64,000 nt of DNA from Rhizobium etli 8C-3 (GTDB taxonomy: Bacteria; Pseudomonadota; Alphaproteobacteria; Rhizobiales; Rhizobiaceae), in NCBI RefSeq assembly GCF_001908375.1, contig NZ_CP017242.1:248001-312000 (forward strand), given 5' to 3'. Shown piece by piece: positions 26,296 to 35,990 of this stretch. The notes under the pieces were generated by a model. That model saw only the letters and a program-made list of their open reading frames with translations, was not told the DNA's origin and searched no databases. How positions within the stretch are numbered: the stretch's first letter is position 1; each line of letters begins with the position of its first letter. The position numbers and the translations under genes were made by a program.

Positions 26296-27095
26296 CTGTT
26301 GAAATTGACAAGGTTAGACCAACCGTCCTTGCCGCCTACCTCGGCGCCGAGGATCATGTAATAGGTCCCGGCGACCGAGGCGATCGCGGCTTGTGTGCGA
26401 AGGCTTTCATTCAGCTGTTGCGTCATTTCGATCATGACGCGCGTGTTGAGATCGACGCTGGTCTTGAGGTCGTTGCTGTTTTCGAGGGTCTCGAGATAGC
26501 CGCTGATGCGCGTCATGCTTTCGTTAGCGCGCTTGTAGCTTTCCTCGGCGGTGGAAGCGGCGATCGCGCCGTGGGCAGATGCGCGTGCCGCAAAGCCGAG
26601 GCTCACGGCTTTATCGTCCTTTAACTCGAACACGTCATCGAGCTTGTAGTTTGTCCTAAACTCGGTCAGCGCCGCCTTGACGCCTTCAGGCGCATCGACG
26701 GCGCCGTCGAGCGCGCTTGTCGCCATTTCCAGCAGACCCGTCCCGCCTTCACGGGCCAACACGTCCTCCTCGGTGTTGTGGAGGGGAATATCCCGTCGCC
26801 CGATGTGAGCGTCGCGAATACTATCAAGAGCAACCGTCTGCTTCATGACCGTTTCGACGAGCTGGGTAATGCCTCCGCCCAGGACCTTGGTCAGCTCGAC
26901 GATCTTCATCAACTGCGTGATCGCACCCTTGTCGTAGGACTCCGTCGCCTCGTCCGGCTTGTTCGGAACTCCGCCGATGATCGGATCCAGCAGAGGATCG
27001 ATAATGCTCTGGGCGTTCGCGGGGCGAGCCGTCCATAGGGCTGCAGTCGTGCAGGCTACGCTGCAAAGCATGGCGATTTTCAAGAAGCGGGTCAT
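26292..27095 (-). CDS. virB5: VirB5 minor pilus protein
   Basis: 267 residues from the ATG at 27095. A clear signal peptide (MTRFLKIAMLCSVACTTAAL, cleavage after ARPANA) is followed by a helical periplasmic protein with ITQLVETVMKQTVALDSIRD and DVLAREGGTGLLEMATSALD, consistent with VirB5/TrbJ. VirB5 sits at the pilus tip. The start codon overlaps the TGA of the upstream lipoprotein gene, indicating coupled translation. A frame beginning at 27224 merely runs through that lipoprotein gene. Confidence 0.9.
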   Translation of the reverse strand: MTRFLKIAMLCSVACTTAALWTARPANAQSIIDPLLDPIIGGVPNKPDEATESYDKGAITQLMKIVELTKVLGGGITQLVETVMKQTVALDSIRDAHIGRRDIPLHNTEEDVLAREGGTGLLEMATSALDGAVDAPEGVKAALTEFRTNYKLDDVFELKDDKAVSLGFAARASAHGAIAASTAEESYKRANESMTRISGYLETLENSNDLKTSVDLNTRVMIEMTQQLNESLRTQAAIASVAGTYYMILGAEVGGKDGWSNLVNFNR

Positions 27096-27235
27096 ACGGC
27101 GGTTCCTTCCAGTACGTTGACGAATGCGGGTTCTTGCCACAGGCAGGCGCAGTTGTTGTTTCGCTCGGCCGGCACGGACTGGCATGAGGCGAGGGCCGTC
27201 AGCATCATCGCGAGCGCGATCCACTTGAGGTTCAT
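27092..27235 (-). CDS. virB7: Small lipoprotein between virB4 and virB5 (VirB7-like)
   Basis: 47 residues from the ATG at 27235 (minus). It starts MNLKWIALAMMLTALASCQS, a lipoprotein signal with lipobox LASC, followed by NNNCACLWQEPAFV. VirB7 is a 45-55-residue outer-membrane lipoprotein that bonds to VirB9 through a cysteine. Here two more cysteines are available. It is at an unusual place, since VirB7 normally lies between virB6 and virB8. An exclusion lipoprotein (EexN type) is the alternative. Four-base overlap with virB5. Confidence 0.6.
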   Translation of the reverse strand: MNLKWIALAMMLTALASCQSVPAERNNNCACLWQEPAFVNVLEGTAV

Positions 27236-29592
27236 TGCAGCATCTCCATCTGAAAATCGGGTCGGTCTCGCCAGCCGGCAGGTGCCTTTTCGCCGCGGCC
27301 GCCGCCCAGAATGCCCAGTCCCTTGCCCAGGGCCCCGAGGTCGAAGTCGAGCACCACGCTGTCGCTGCCGGATTTTAAGAGAACAAGGTGGTTGTCGACG
27401 TTGCTGATCTGCAGGAACGCGCTTTCGGACGGCGTAAGGTTGAGTGGCGCCAGCTCCGCTTCCGTGTTGAAGGAACTCGGATAGACGAGGCGGGTGACGG
27501 CGCTTTCGAGAATGGCGTCGCCGGCACGGCTATTCTTGATGTGCGAGACGCGCTGCGTGAGCAGGATGACCGCGACATTCTTCTTTCGCATCGTCAGCAT
27601 CCAGTCCTTGAGGCGGGACTCGAAATAGGGATCGTCCAGCAGCTTCCACGCCTCGTCGAGGACGATGATCGTCGGTTGTTCGTCCTCGACCAGCCGCTCG
27701 ATGCGGCGGAAGACGTAGCTCAGCCAAGCAGTGCGCACGATGTCGTTGTCGAAGATCTCGGACAGATCGAAAGCGGTGATGTGGCTGTTGAAGGCCAGCG
27801 TGTCCTTGTTTTTTCCGCCGAAAAGCCAGCTGAACTGGCCGGTGTCGTCCCAGCGACCGAGGCGCGTGTAAAGGTCGCCGTCGTCATCGGTGGCGCGCAG
27901 CTGGCTGCGGAATTCCTCGAAGTTCTGTAGGCGTGGGTCTGCCGTGGCGTTGGCCGTGGCCGCATCGCTGAGCGCCTGCAGCTGGATCGGCGTCAGCCTG
28001 GCGCCATCGTTCTGCGCGAGCGCGGAAAGCCAGTCGATCAGCCAAGCGACCCCGCGCGCATCGGATTCGGCCCGCATCGGATTGAAGTGCGTGTCCTCGC
28101 CCATCCGGACCGCTGAATAGTGGCCGCCCATGGCGCGCACGGCCATCTCGAAGCCGTTGTCCTTGTCGAACAGGATGGTGCGTGCATTGAGGCGCTGCGC
28201 CTGGCTGAGCAGGAATGCCGTACCAAGCGTCTTGCCGGAGCCCGTCTGGCCAAGCACGAGGGAATGGCCGACCGTTCTCTGGCCATGGCCGCCGGCGAGA
28301 TGGAAGTTGAAGCGGAAAGTCTCGCCCCGTGCCGTCGGAAGGATCGTCACGGAATCGCCCCACGGGCTTTTCTCGACGGGGTTTCCCTTAGAGACGCCGT
28401 GCATGGCGCAGAACTGCGCAAAGTTCTGCGACGAGATCATCGCCGGACGGGTGCGATAGGCGAAATTGCCCGGGTGCTGGGCGAAGAAGACGGCGCGGGC
28501 CGCGAAATTCTCTCGCACGATCGCGGCGCCCGCGTCCTGCATTGCGCGGTTGACCTGGCTCATCGCGTTCTCTAGTTCCTCGATGCTTTGGCAAAACACG
28601 GCGATGCTGCAATGGTGATCGCCGAAGGTGACTCGGCCGGACGCTACGTCGTCTTCGGCTTCCTCGAGCTGTGCCATCAGCGAAACTGCGGCATCCTCTG
28701 CGGCGCGCATCTGCTTGCGAACGCGCGCGATCTTGCCTTGGGCGGCAATCGGGTCAATCGGCGTGAAGCTCTGGCTGATGACCGTATCGTAGGGGAGGTT
28801 CAGGCGATCGAAGATGCCCGGATATGTTTCACTTGGATAATCCTTGACAGAAATGATCGTGCCGTAGCGTCGGGTTTCACTGGCTGTTCCCTCGTATGTG
28901 AATACGCGACCCTGGAAACCGACGTTCGAGGAGGCGAGGAGATCCGCGACCGGCAGGAATTTGCGCCCGGGAACGACAATCGCGTCGCTTCCGGAAATGA
29001 GTGTCTTCAGAAGGCCGAGCCAACTGCCATCAGAGATTTTCAGGCGTGTCGGCTTGGCCTCGCTCAGACTTACCATGAAGCCTGAGATCATCTGGTCGAG
29101 CCTTGCAGCCCTCAGCGCAAGTTCTTCACGGCTGTGGACGTCCTTGCCGCGAACGAGCGACAGGAACTTGCTGATCTTGCGCGGAGGGCGGACCACAAGC
29201 GTCACCATGGTGATGCGGTTTCGAAGACCGATCGTCTGGAGATAGATCTGCCAGCGCCGGTCGATTTCCGCGCTGAACGGATCTGTTGCGATCGGCGGCA
29301 TGCTCGGGCGGGTCTCAACCGAGATGCGGTGAACATAGTAGGCGACGTCGGCGCGCTGCTGCGCGATGAAGCGCGACACGGTGTTGGACAGGTCCATTGT
29401 ATGGCGGTTGTCGATCGTGTCTGCGTTGATGCCCTCAACGATGAATGAGGCCATCAGATCACCGTCGCGCAGCAGCAGCGTCTTGTCGTCGATGATGCTG
29501 AGATAAGGCAAGCCGCCGACGAGCAGCGCGCTGTTATCCCGCCGTTTGCCCCTGACGCTTTTTGTCGCGCGTGTCGCAGGCGCCTCAAGCAC
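27232..29592 (-). CDS. virB4: VirB4 ATPase
   Basis: About 786 residues (usual 789). I prefer the GTG at 29592, which overlaps the virB3 stop and has GAGGAG upstream; a GTG at 29613 is also in frame. N-terminal CagE/TrbE domain, then Walker A VLGQTGSGKTLGTAFL and Walker B TIIVLDEAWKLLDDP. VirB4 energises pilin extraction and substrate passage. Gene order virB3-virB4 and close overlaps are conserved. Confidence 0.95.
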   Translation of the reverse strand: MLEAPATRATKSVRGKRRDNSALLVGGLPYLSIIDDKTLLLRDGDLMASFIVEGINADTIDNRHTMDLSNTVSRFIAQQRADVAYYVHRISVETRPSMPPIATDPFSAEIDRRWQIYLQTIGLRNRITMVTLVVRPPRKISKFLSLVRGKDVHSREELALRAARLDQMISGFMVSLSEAKPTRLKISDGSWLGLLKTLISGSDAIVVPGRKFLPVADLLASSNVGFQGRVFTYEGTASETRRYGTIISVKDYPSETYPGIFDRLNLPYDTVISQSFTPIDPIAAQGKIARVRKQMRAAEDAAVSLMAQLEEAEDDVASGRVTFGDHHCSIAVFCQSIEELENAMSQVNRAMQDAGAAIVRENFAARAVFFAQHPGNFAYRTRPAMISSQNFAQFCAMHGVSKGNPVEKSPWGDSVTILPTARGETFRFNFHLAGGHGQRTVGHSLVLGQTGSGKTLGTAFLLSQAQRLNARTILFDKDNGFEMAVRAMGGHYSAVRMGEDTHFNPMRAESDARGVAWLIDWLSALAQNDGARLTPIQLQALSDAATANATADPRLQNFEEFRSQLRATDDDGDLYTRLGRWDDTGQFSWLFGGKNKDTLAFNSHITAFDLSEIFDNDIVRTAWLSYVFRRIERLVEDEQPTIIVLDEAWKLLDDPYFESRLKDWMLTMRKKNVAVILLTQRVSHIKNSRAGDAILESAVTRLVYPSSFNTEAELAPLNLTPSESAFLQISNVDNHLVLLKSGSDSVVLDFDLGALGKGLGILGGGRGEKAPAGWRDRPDFQMEMLQ

Positions 29593-29860
29593 GATACACC
29601 ATCTCCTCACCACGCAGGATGCCGGGATTCATGCGCGTCTGCTGCATGGCGCAGATATAGGCTCCGATGAGCTTGGGATCATAGGCTGCAAGTGTCCTCA
29701 GCGCCGTGTATCCGACGCCGGAAGCAACGATGAGATAGGTGAGGGATCCGGTCAGGATGAATCCCAGCATCGAGATCATCATCAAAAGTATGAGATACAT
29801 GACCGGAAGACCGGCGAAGGTGACTTCTCGGGTGAGGCCGATGAAAAGAGGTGTCCTCAT
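29585..29860 (-). CDS. virB3: VirB3 inner-membrane protein
   Basis: 91 residues (usual 108) with two adjacent membrane helices (PVMYLILLMMISMLGFIL and YLIVASGVGYTALRTL) after MRTPLFIGLTREVTFAGLP, a conserved VirB3 start. It works with VirB4. It overlaps the start of virB4. Confidence 0.93.
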   Translation of the reverse strand: MRTPLFIGLTREVTFAGLPVMYLILLMMISMLGFILTGSLTYLIVASGVGYTALRTLAAYDPKLIGAYICAMQQTRMNPGILRGEEMVYRA

Positions 29861-29896
29861 TTTCTTGACTTTCTGATCTATTATGGAATGACAGGA

Positions 29897-30208
29897 TTAA
29901 AGCGTCGTCAGAGTGGAGGTGAATGTTGCGGCGCCGAACACGATGGCGATGCCGAGGATGATGGAGACTGCGAACGTCCAGTCCATTCGGCCCGTCATGA
30001 ACGAGAAGCCGACCGCCATCACCGCGATGGAGGAAATCGCAATGCCGATGGGTCCGGTGATCGCATTGACGATATTGGTCAGGAAGCTTTGGATGCCGGA
30101 GAAGTTTTGTGCATAGCTCGGCTCCGCCGCGGCAATGGAGAAGATGACGGCCGCGAAGAGCAGCTTTGCGTAGTCTAGTTCGCGAAGGTATTTTTGAATC
30201 GATGCCAT
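29897..30208 (-). CDS. virB2: VirB2 pilin precursor
   Basis: 103 residues (usual 121). A long signal region with the cleavage site AEPSYAQ, then the mature pilin with two hydrophobic helices (IVNAITGPIGIAISSIAVMA and FAVSIILGIAIVFGAATF) around the short polar loop GRMDW. VirB2 forms the T-pilus and is cyclised in Agrobacterium. Confidence 0.93.
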   Translation of the reverse strand: MASIQKYLRELDYAKLLFAAVIFSIAAAEPSYAQNFSGIQSFLTNIVNAITGPIGIAISSIAVMAVGFSFMTGRMDWTFAVSIILGIAIVFGAATFTSTLTTL

Positions 30209-30246
30209 TTCCGTTTCCTTCTTGGTGGTGGCAGGTCTAGGTTAGG

Positions 30247-31128
30247 CTATCGGGAGCTGGCCAGTTCCAGAGAACCATTGGCTCGGGTGGCCACGATATT
30301 CCTTGCCGGCATCGATGGCGCATCGGCGGCAAAGCTTGGCTTGCGCCCGATGGCGTGAAAAATGTCGGCGATGTACTGCTGGGTTTCCCGGTATGGAGGG
30401 ACGCCGCCGTACTTCTGTACGGCGCCGGGGCCGGCATTGTAGGCGGCAAGAGCAAGCTCGGCGGAGCCGAACTTGTCCAGCATGGACGTCAGATAGCGAG
30501 CGGCGCCATCTAGGTTCTCACTGGCGGAGAAAGCGTTCTCGACGCCCAGTTCGCGCGCCGTGCCCGGCATGAGCTGGCCCAATCCCTGGGCGCCAACCGG
30601 CGAAACGGCGTTGGGATTGAAATTGCTTTCGCGGTGAATCATCGCTGTGAACAGCGCCGCAAACAGCTTCCTGTCGATCTGTGCGCGTCTGACGCTACCC
30701 GCCCCCGAATAGTTCAGGCCAACCGCGACGGTCATCCGGCGCATATTCTGCTGGCGCGCGTTGAAATTCATGGACATGCGCCGCGGGGCGGTTGCGGCGA
30801 AAGCCTGTCGGCGCGTGAATTGGCCGACTTTATCCTGCCGCTGTGAAGTCGCTGGGTTAGTGTCGAAAAGAACGGAGCTGGACCACTCCGACCGGGCGCG
30901 CGTGGACGTGAGCGCGGCTTCCTGCTGAACAGCCCTGCTATTTGATGATGACGGGGCATCGGCGGATGCCCCGTCATCCATTTTGACGACCTCACCGTTT
31001 GCGAGTTCTTCGAACACCGTCGCGCGCACTGGCTCCGGTTGAATAAAGATGAGGGAAGCAGATGCGAAAATTGATACGCAGCTTAAAAATGATGTTTGCG
31101 CATTTTCATTACTAAAAAATCGGGACAT
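30247..31128 (-). CDS. virB1: VirB1 lytic transglycosylase
   Basis: 293 residues (usual about 240). A signal-like N-terminus and a polar linker precede an SLT domain (about 145-265) with catalytic Glu in [13 protein letters not shown], then [13 protein letters not shown] and [13 protein letters not shown]. It opens peptidoglycan for channel assembly. First gene of the virB operon. The 535 bp upstream, shared with virG, hold the vir box at 31413. Confidence 0.95.
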   Translation of the reverse strand: MSRFFSNENAQTSFLSCVSIFASASLIFIQPEPVRATVFEELANGEVVKMDDGASADAPSSSNSRAVQQEAALTSTRARSEWSSSVLFDTNPATSQRQDKVGQFTRRQAFAATAPRRMSMNFNARQQNMRRMTVAVGLNYSGAGSVRRAQIDRKLFAALFTAMIHRESNFNPNAVSPVGAQGLGQLMPGTARELGVENAFSASENLDGAARYLTSMLDKFGSAELALAAYNAGPGAVQKYGGVPPYRETQQYIADIFHAIGRKPSFAADAPSMPARNIVATRANGSLELASSR

Positions 31129-31664
31129 GAAATAAATCCTGAAATACTTTCAATGTATACATAATATAAAGTTCTATGAATATTTTCAGTAACTAGATAA
31201 AAGCCATCCAGAACGATATTCTGTCAACTTTACTTGGGTTGCAGATGTAATTATAGAGACGCGCAAAGGAAGCGCCGTCAAAGAGGTCGCTCTGAAGCTG
31301 CGTTTTAAAAATCGTTGTGAAAACAGTATTTTAGCGAGCGTGACCACAGGCGTTCGTCGGAGTTGCCACTGGCTTGGCTGCGGAAAGTCGGCAAGATCGA
31401 GGCCGTCATTCTTACAATTGAAATCTCATCGCGCCGTGTCCACGGTTTAGGTTGCCCGGGCCGCGCCATCGCCGTTGAACCAGCCACGTCGATCACCTCC
31501 CAAACGGCGCTGGCAATGGCAGCCGGAAGCGCCTGGCGAGAGTTGCGACCATTCGTTTACGTTATTGCGCCATGCGCCATGCGCACGTTGCCGCACATCG
31601 GGTCACTCCATAACCTCCCGGCTGTCTCCCTGCAGTCAAATCTGCGCATGTTTAAGGAGTAGCC
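31129..31664. promoter_or_regulatory. Divergent control region between virB1 and virG
   Basis: About 535 bp without a convincing gene. It is AT-rich next to virB1. It holds one consensus vir box (31413-31424). A weaker candidate in minus sense, TACATTGAAAGT near 31148-31159, lies just upstream of virB1 and could be its own VirG site. Confidence 0.6.
31413..31424 (+). promoter_or_regulatory. Consensus vir box upstream of virG
   Basis: TACAATTGAAAT matches the VirG-binding consensus TNCAATTGAAAY at every position. It lies 240 bp before virG and 285 bp before virB1 (divergent). VirG in Ti plasmids activates its own gene through such boxes. Confidence 0.85.
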
Positions 31665-32390
31665 ATGAAGAACATCCTTGTTGTTGACGATGACAGCTCG
31701 ATGAGAAATTTGCTGGTCGACTATCTCTCGCAGAATGCTTTCCAAGCGAAAGCGGTTGAAAACAGCCGCCAGCTGACGCGGCAGATGTCGGCGGAAGAAG
31801 CCGATCTGGTCATCGTCGATCTGAACCTTGGCCAGGAGGACGGCCTGCAGATCGTGCGTAACCTCAGCAGCAAATCGGATATCCCCATCATCATCATCAG
31901 TGGCGATCGCCTTGACGAAACGGACAAGGTGATCGGTTTCGAGCTCGGTGCCAGCGACTACATCACCAAGCCTTTCGGCCTTACGGAGTTTTTGGCTCGC
32001 GTCAAGGTCGCGATGCGCGAGAAGCCCGAGCGGAAGGGATCCGCACCCAACAAGATCTTCACGTTCGACGGCTGGCGCGTGAACACGCGGCATCGTCGCC
32101 TGACCGATCCGTCCGGCGAAAACATCAAGCTGACGGCCGGCGAATTCAATCTGCTGATGGCATTCCTCAACGCGCCGCGGCAGATCCTCTCGCGCGAGCA
32201 GCTGCTTCTGGCGACGCGCATCTATGACCAGGAGATCTATGATCGGAGCGTCGATGTGTTGATCCTGCGGTTGAGACGCAAGCTGGAACAGAGCGTATCC
32301 AGCCCGAAATACATTCGCACGGAACGCGGCGCCGGTTATATTTTCGATGCCGATGTCAATGTCGAAGGGGCGCGGGTGCGGCTACAATGA
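31665..32390 (+). CDS. virG: VirG response regulator
   Basis: 241 residues, OmpR/PhoB type. The receiver domain has DDDSS (8-12), the phospho-acceptor Asp52 in IVDLNLG, and K in YITKPFG (about 102). The C-terminal winged helix has LTAGEFNLLMAFLNAPRQIL and YDRSVDVLILRLRRKLE. VirG phosphorylated by VirA turns on all vir operons. An AAGGAG box precedes the ATG. Its ATGA end overlaps the next gene, forming an operon with the peroxidase and virA. Confidence 0.97.
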   Translation: MKNILVVDDDSSMRNLLVDYLSQNAFQAKAVENSRQLTRQMSAEEADLVIVDLNLGQEDGLQIVRNLSSKSDIPIIIISGDRLDETDKVIGFELGASDYITKPFGLTEFLARVKVAMREKPERKGSAPNKIFTFDGWRVNTRHRRLTDPSGENIKLTAGEFNLLMAFLNAPRQILSREQLLLATRIYDQEIYDRSVDVLILRLRRKLEQSVSSPKYIRTERGAGYIFDADVNVEGARVRLQ

Positions 32391-33361
32391 AGCCGTCCCG
32401 CCGTTCCCTTGCTGTGGCGATGGGACTGTGTTTTGCTCTGTCTGAACCTTCGCTTGGTTTTGATCGCAACGAACCCGTTGCGCCGTTGCCTGAAATCGAT
32501 CGTCTCGATGCGGGCAAAGTGGCACTTGGACAGAGCCTGTTCTTCGACCCCATACTCTCATCCGACAACCAAATGTCATGCGCCAGCTGCCATGATCCGG
32601 CGGCTGGTGGCACGATGCGGACGCCTCGGCCCACTGGGAAGGTGGACGGCAAACCCCTGTTCAATGTGCCGACAATCTTCAACGTGGCCAACAATCACAT
32701 GTTTGGATGGCGCGGCTCGCTCAGGTCCCTCGTCGAGCAGAACGAGAAGGTCCTTCTTGATCCAAACCTTATGGGCGCGCAATGGGACGATTTGGTATCA
32801 AAGCTGGACGGCTCGAAAGGCTATGGGGACGCTTTTCGGGAAGCTTATGGTTCGCCGCCGACGAGGGAAGCCGTGCTTGATGCGCTTGGCGCCTACGAGA
32901 TTTCGCTGCGTACGCCGGGTGCGCCATTCGACCGGTACATGCGCGGTGATTTGGCCGCCCTGACGCCCCAGCAGATCGAGGGCTACGGGCTCTTCAAGGA
33001 CTACGGCTGCGCATCCTGTCACCAAGGTTCGAACATTGGAGGCAACATGTCTCAAAGGTTGGGAATATTCAACGACAACAACCGTGATTTTCGGGAGAGC
33101 CCGGTGGACGTGGCTACCGATCAGGATGAAGAAAGGAGGCCTTTTCGCGTTCCGAGCCTGCGCAACGTCGCGAAAACGGCGCCGTATTTCCATGACGGCC
33201 GCACGCCGGATTTGACCGAGGCGGTCTCACAGATGGGTCTCCTGCAGCTTGGGCGTTACTTGTCGCCGGGCGATATCGCCGCGTTGAGGGCGTTTCTGGA
33301 GAGCCTGACCGGCAACGTGCCCAATGTGCCTCAACCACGATCAAAACGTCGCGACCGATGA
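32387..33361 (+). CDS. Di-haem cytochrome c peroxidase/MauG-family protein inside the virG-virA operon
   Basis: 324 residues with a signal peptide (LAVAMGLCFALSEPSLGF) and two c-type haem sites, CASCHDP (about 64-68) and CASCHQG (about 213-217). RVPSLRNVAKTAPYFHDG is a conserved peroxidase stretch. The family reduces peroxide or oxidises a partner in the periplasm. It overlaps virG and virA by four bases on each side, so all three are translated together. A peroxidase between the two halves of the host-sensing system may detoxify host peroxide or modify phenolic inducers; the role is inference. Confidence 0.9.
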   Translation: MKPSRRSLAVAMGLCFALSEPSLGFDRNEPVAPLPEIDRLDAGKVALGQSLFFDPILSSDNQMSCASCHDPAAGGTMRTPRPTGKVDGKPLFNVPTIFNVANNHMFGWRGSLRSLVEQNEKVLLDPNLMGAQWDDLVSKLDGSKGYGDAFREAYGSPPTREAVLDALGAYEISLRTPGAPFDRYMRGDLAALTPQQIEGYGLFKDYGCASCHQGSNIGGNMSQRLGIFNDNNRDFRESPVDVATDQDEERRPFRVPSLRNVAKTAPYFHDGRTPDLTEAVSQMGLLQLGRYLSPGDIAALRAFLESLTGNVPNVPQPRSKRRDR

Positions 33362-35865
33362 GGATCGCCATTCTCCTGGTCGCCGGCCTGCTCTCTATGA
33401 TCCTGGCGCTTGGGCGGGGGCCGAACGAGGAAAACCATCGGGCCATTCTGGACGCGCTCAGGAATATCGATATCGCGTACGCGGCGATGCAGCGCGATGT
33501 GCTGCAGGCCCGCTCAGGGCTCTTGAAGAACTATGATTCTCTCGGTGTCGCGATCAACGAGATGCGCGACGAGCTGCAGCATATAAACTCGCTGTCGAGA
33601 TCGTTCTCCCTGCGCAATTTGACGGACCTGCGCTGGAAGCTCGACACGGTCGCCGACGCGATCGACACAAACGCAGCCACGATGGAAACATTCAAGTCCA
33701 GTAATGCGCTGATCCAGAATTCGCTGAGGATTTTCATTCAAGCGCTGAAGGAGATGCGTCTGCGGGAGGAGACTTCAGGTCGCACGCCGTCGGCAGATAT
33801 GCAGCAACTCGGCCAGGAGATGTGGCAGTACCAGATTTCCCAGGATACAGGTCTGGCGCTCGTCATCCACGAGAGGCTGACGGCGTTGCGCGCGGTGCCC
33901 TCTCCCGGCGCCGAGGACCTGAAGAAATCGCTGCTCGACCACGGCTTTCTCGTTCTCAGGCTGCTGCCGACCGTCGATGAGATCGTTGGGCGGACGCAGG
34001 CTACCAATGCACTGGGCGGCACTCACGCGCTGCGCGGGGAATATCTCGCGCAGTTCGGCAGGATCAATTCTTGGGTCTCGGACATCCGGCTGGTGCTGGC
34101 GCTTATATCGCTCGCTTCCTGCGCCTATGCCATCTATCTCGCGATTCATCTCAAGATTAGCGCAGACAATCTTCGCTGGCGCCTCCATGTCGAGCAGACG
34201 GTGAACGACGCTATGACCCGCCTCTCCCTCGAGCCGGAGCGATTTCCGGCGGTGATGGACGATGCCTTGATGCGCATGGCGGAAGTTCTGGGGTTCGGGG
34301 CGGTGTGCCTTGCCAGTCTCGATCCGATCACCTGGTCCATTGATAGCGTCTACGGCGCCAATTCGATCTCACAGGTTCGACATCCGCTTCTCGATGACTT
34401 CATCGCCGATATCCGAACGCATCCATCCACGCCCGCCGATCTAGTGATGTGGCGGCGCAGCATGCCGGCAATGGGGCTTGCGAGGTTGCGCCGTTCCGGC
34501 CAGGGGCCGCTTGCCGTCGCGTCCATGGTCACCCTGCACGCGCGGCGTGCGATCTTGCTGGTTGCGGAGTGTCAACCGGCCAACTGGAACTCCAGGACAG
34601 ACGCGCAGATTCTGCGTATAACAACGGACCTTCTGGCGCTCGCCATCGAGAAGCACGACCGGCTTGCCGAACTCGACGAGCTTGACCGTCGGCTTGAGGA
34701 AACCCAGCGCCTGGAGGCCGTGGGGACGCTTGCCGGCGGGGTCGCGCACGAATTCAACAATATTTTGATGGCAATTATGGGGTATGCGGAGATGGCGGCC
34801 AACAATCTGAAGTCCGGCCTTCAGACACGGCTATATGTCGAGCATATCATAACATCGGGACGGCGGGCCAAGCTGGTGATCGATCAGATGCTGGCCTTCA
34901 GTCGCCTGCGCCGCAACCAGCCGCAGCCGTTCGACGCCGTTCACGCCGCGCGCGAGATGCTGCCGGTCGTCGAAATGTGCGTCAATCCCGCCGTGAAACT
35001 GGAAGCCGCTCTGCCCGCGGCGGGTCTGGCCATCTCGGGCAGCGAGATCGAATTGCAGCAGGTGATCGTTAATCTCTGCAAGAATGCCAGCGAGGCAATT
35101 GCCGGGAAAGGCCGCATCAAGCTGGCGATCGATGAGATCGGCGTCGGCGAAATCTATTCCCTGTCCCACGGCCACCTGCAGCCCGGCCACTACGTCCGCA
35201 TCAGTGTAACGGATACCGGGCCGGGCATCGCGCCGGCCCAGCTGAAGCGTATCTTCGAACCGTTTTTCACGACAAAGAGCGCCCAAGGTGGCACGGGGCT
35301 CGGCCTTTCCGTCGTCCTCGGCACCGTCCAGTCGCTGCATGGCGCCATGCATGTCGCCAGCATCGTCGGCAGGGGTACGCGTTTCGAATTGTATTTCCCC
35401 CGTGTCGATAGTGTCGTCGTGCCGATGAAGGTGCCGGAAAAGATTGCGGAGATCCCGCGAGGCAATGGCGAGCTGGTGGCGATCGTGGACGCTGATGCCG
35501 AGTCGCTGCAGATGTGGGAGGAAAAGCTCGCTGCCCTCGGATATGAACCTCTGGGCGTCACGTCGGTCGCCGAAATGCAGGAGCTTGTGGCGAGCGGAGA
35601 TGTTCCGGACCTCGTCGTCGTCGTGGTCGGCGACGAGGATGAGATGATCCGAAATACGGCCCAACTTTTCCGTGATCTGCCGGTTCTCTATCTTTGCGAA
35701 GGCAAGGCAAGTATCGAGGCAGATTCTACGAAATCGCGCGCCCACCACGTTCTCAAACGGCCGATCAACTCGCGCCGCCTGGCCGGCGCTATCGCCGATG
35801 CGCTGAAACGAGTCCATGCGACCTCGCGTGTGCGACTTTCGAACGCAAGCAGCAGCGCTTGTTAA
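33358..35865 (+). CDS. virA: VirA hybrid sensor kinase
   Basis: 835 residues, close to the 829 of Ti VirA. One N-terminal membrane segment, a periplasmic domain (about 30-245), a second membrane segment (LVLALISLASCAYAIYLAIH), a GAF-like linker (about 280-430), the H box VAHEFNN with His464, the N/G1/G2 boxes (LCKNASEAI, DTGPGIAP, GGTGLGLSVV) and a C-terminal receiver-like domain (about 700-830). The receiver has the sequence VAIVDADAES and VVVVGDEDE; the usual phospho-acceptor position is not a clear D in a D-x-x pattern. VirA senses phenolics, sugars and acidity for VirG in Ti plasmids. The periplasmic and linker parts differ enough that inducers could differ. Confidence 0.95.
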   Translation: MRIAILLVAGLLSMILALGRGPNEENHRAILDALRNIDIAYAAMQRDVLQARSGLLKNYDSLGVAINEMRDELQHINSLSRSFSLRNLTDLRWKLDTVADAIDTNAATMETFKSSNALIQNSLRIFIQALKEMRLREETSGRTPSADMQQLGQEMWQYQISQDTGLALVIHERLTALRAVPSPGAEDLKKSLLDHGFLVLRLLPTVDEIVGRTQATNALGGTHALRGEYLAQFGRINSWVSDIRLVLALISLASCAYAIYLAIHLKISADNLRWRLHVEQTVNDAMTRLSLEPERFPAVMDDALMRMAEVLGFGAVCLASLDPITWSIDSVYGANSISQVRHPLLDDFIADIRTHPSTPADLVMWRRSMPAMGLARLRRSGQGPLAVASMVTLHARRAILLVAECQPANWNSRTDAQILRITTDLLALAIEKHDRLAELDELDRRLEETQRLEAVGTLAGGVAHEFNNILMAIMGYAEMAANNLKSGLQTRLYVEHIITSGRRAKLVIDQMLAFSRLRRNQPQPFDAVHAAREMLPVVEMCVNPAVKLEAALPAAGLAISGSEIELQQVIVNLCKNASEAIAGKGRIKLAIDEIGVGEIYSLSHGHLQPGHYVRISVTDTGPGIAPAQLKRIFEPFFTTKSAQGGTGLGLSVVLGTVQSLHGAMHVASIVGRGTRFELYFPRVDSVVVPMKVPEKIAEIPRGNGELVAIVDADAESLQMWEEKLAALGYEPLGVTSVAEMQELVASGDVPDLVVVVVGDEDEMIRNTAQLFRDLPVLYLCEGKASIEADSTKSRAHHVLKRPINSRRLAGAIADALKRVHATSRVRLSNASSSAC

Positions 35866-35990
35866 GATTAGAGCTTCATTTGTAACAGCGGTGCGTACGA
35901 TGCTTGATATTGGCAAGGTGATCCAAATATAATACGCATTAATACCCGGATCCCACAACAAATTGACAGAAAAGGACAGATAAATTGAAT
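35866..35990. promoter_or_regulatory. Upstream region of the virE operon
   Basis: In minus-strand sense, TACAAATGAAGC at 35873-35884 matches the vir box consensus at all but two positions. The rest is AT-rich and reads into virE1. Confidence 0.4.
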
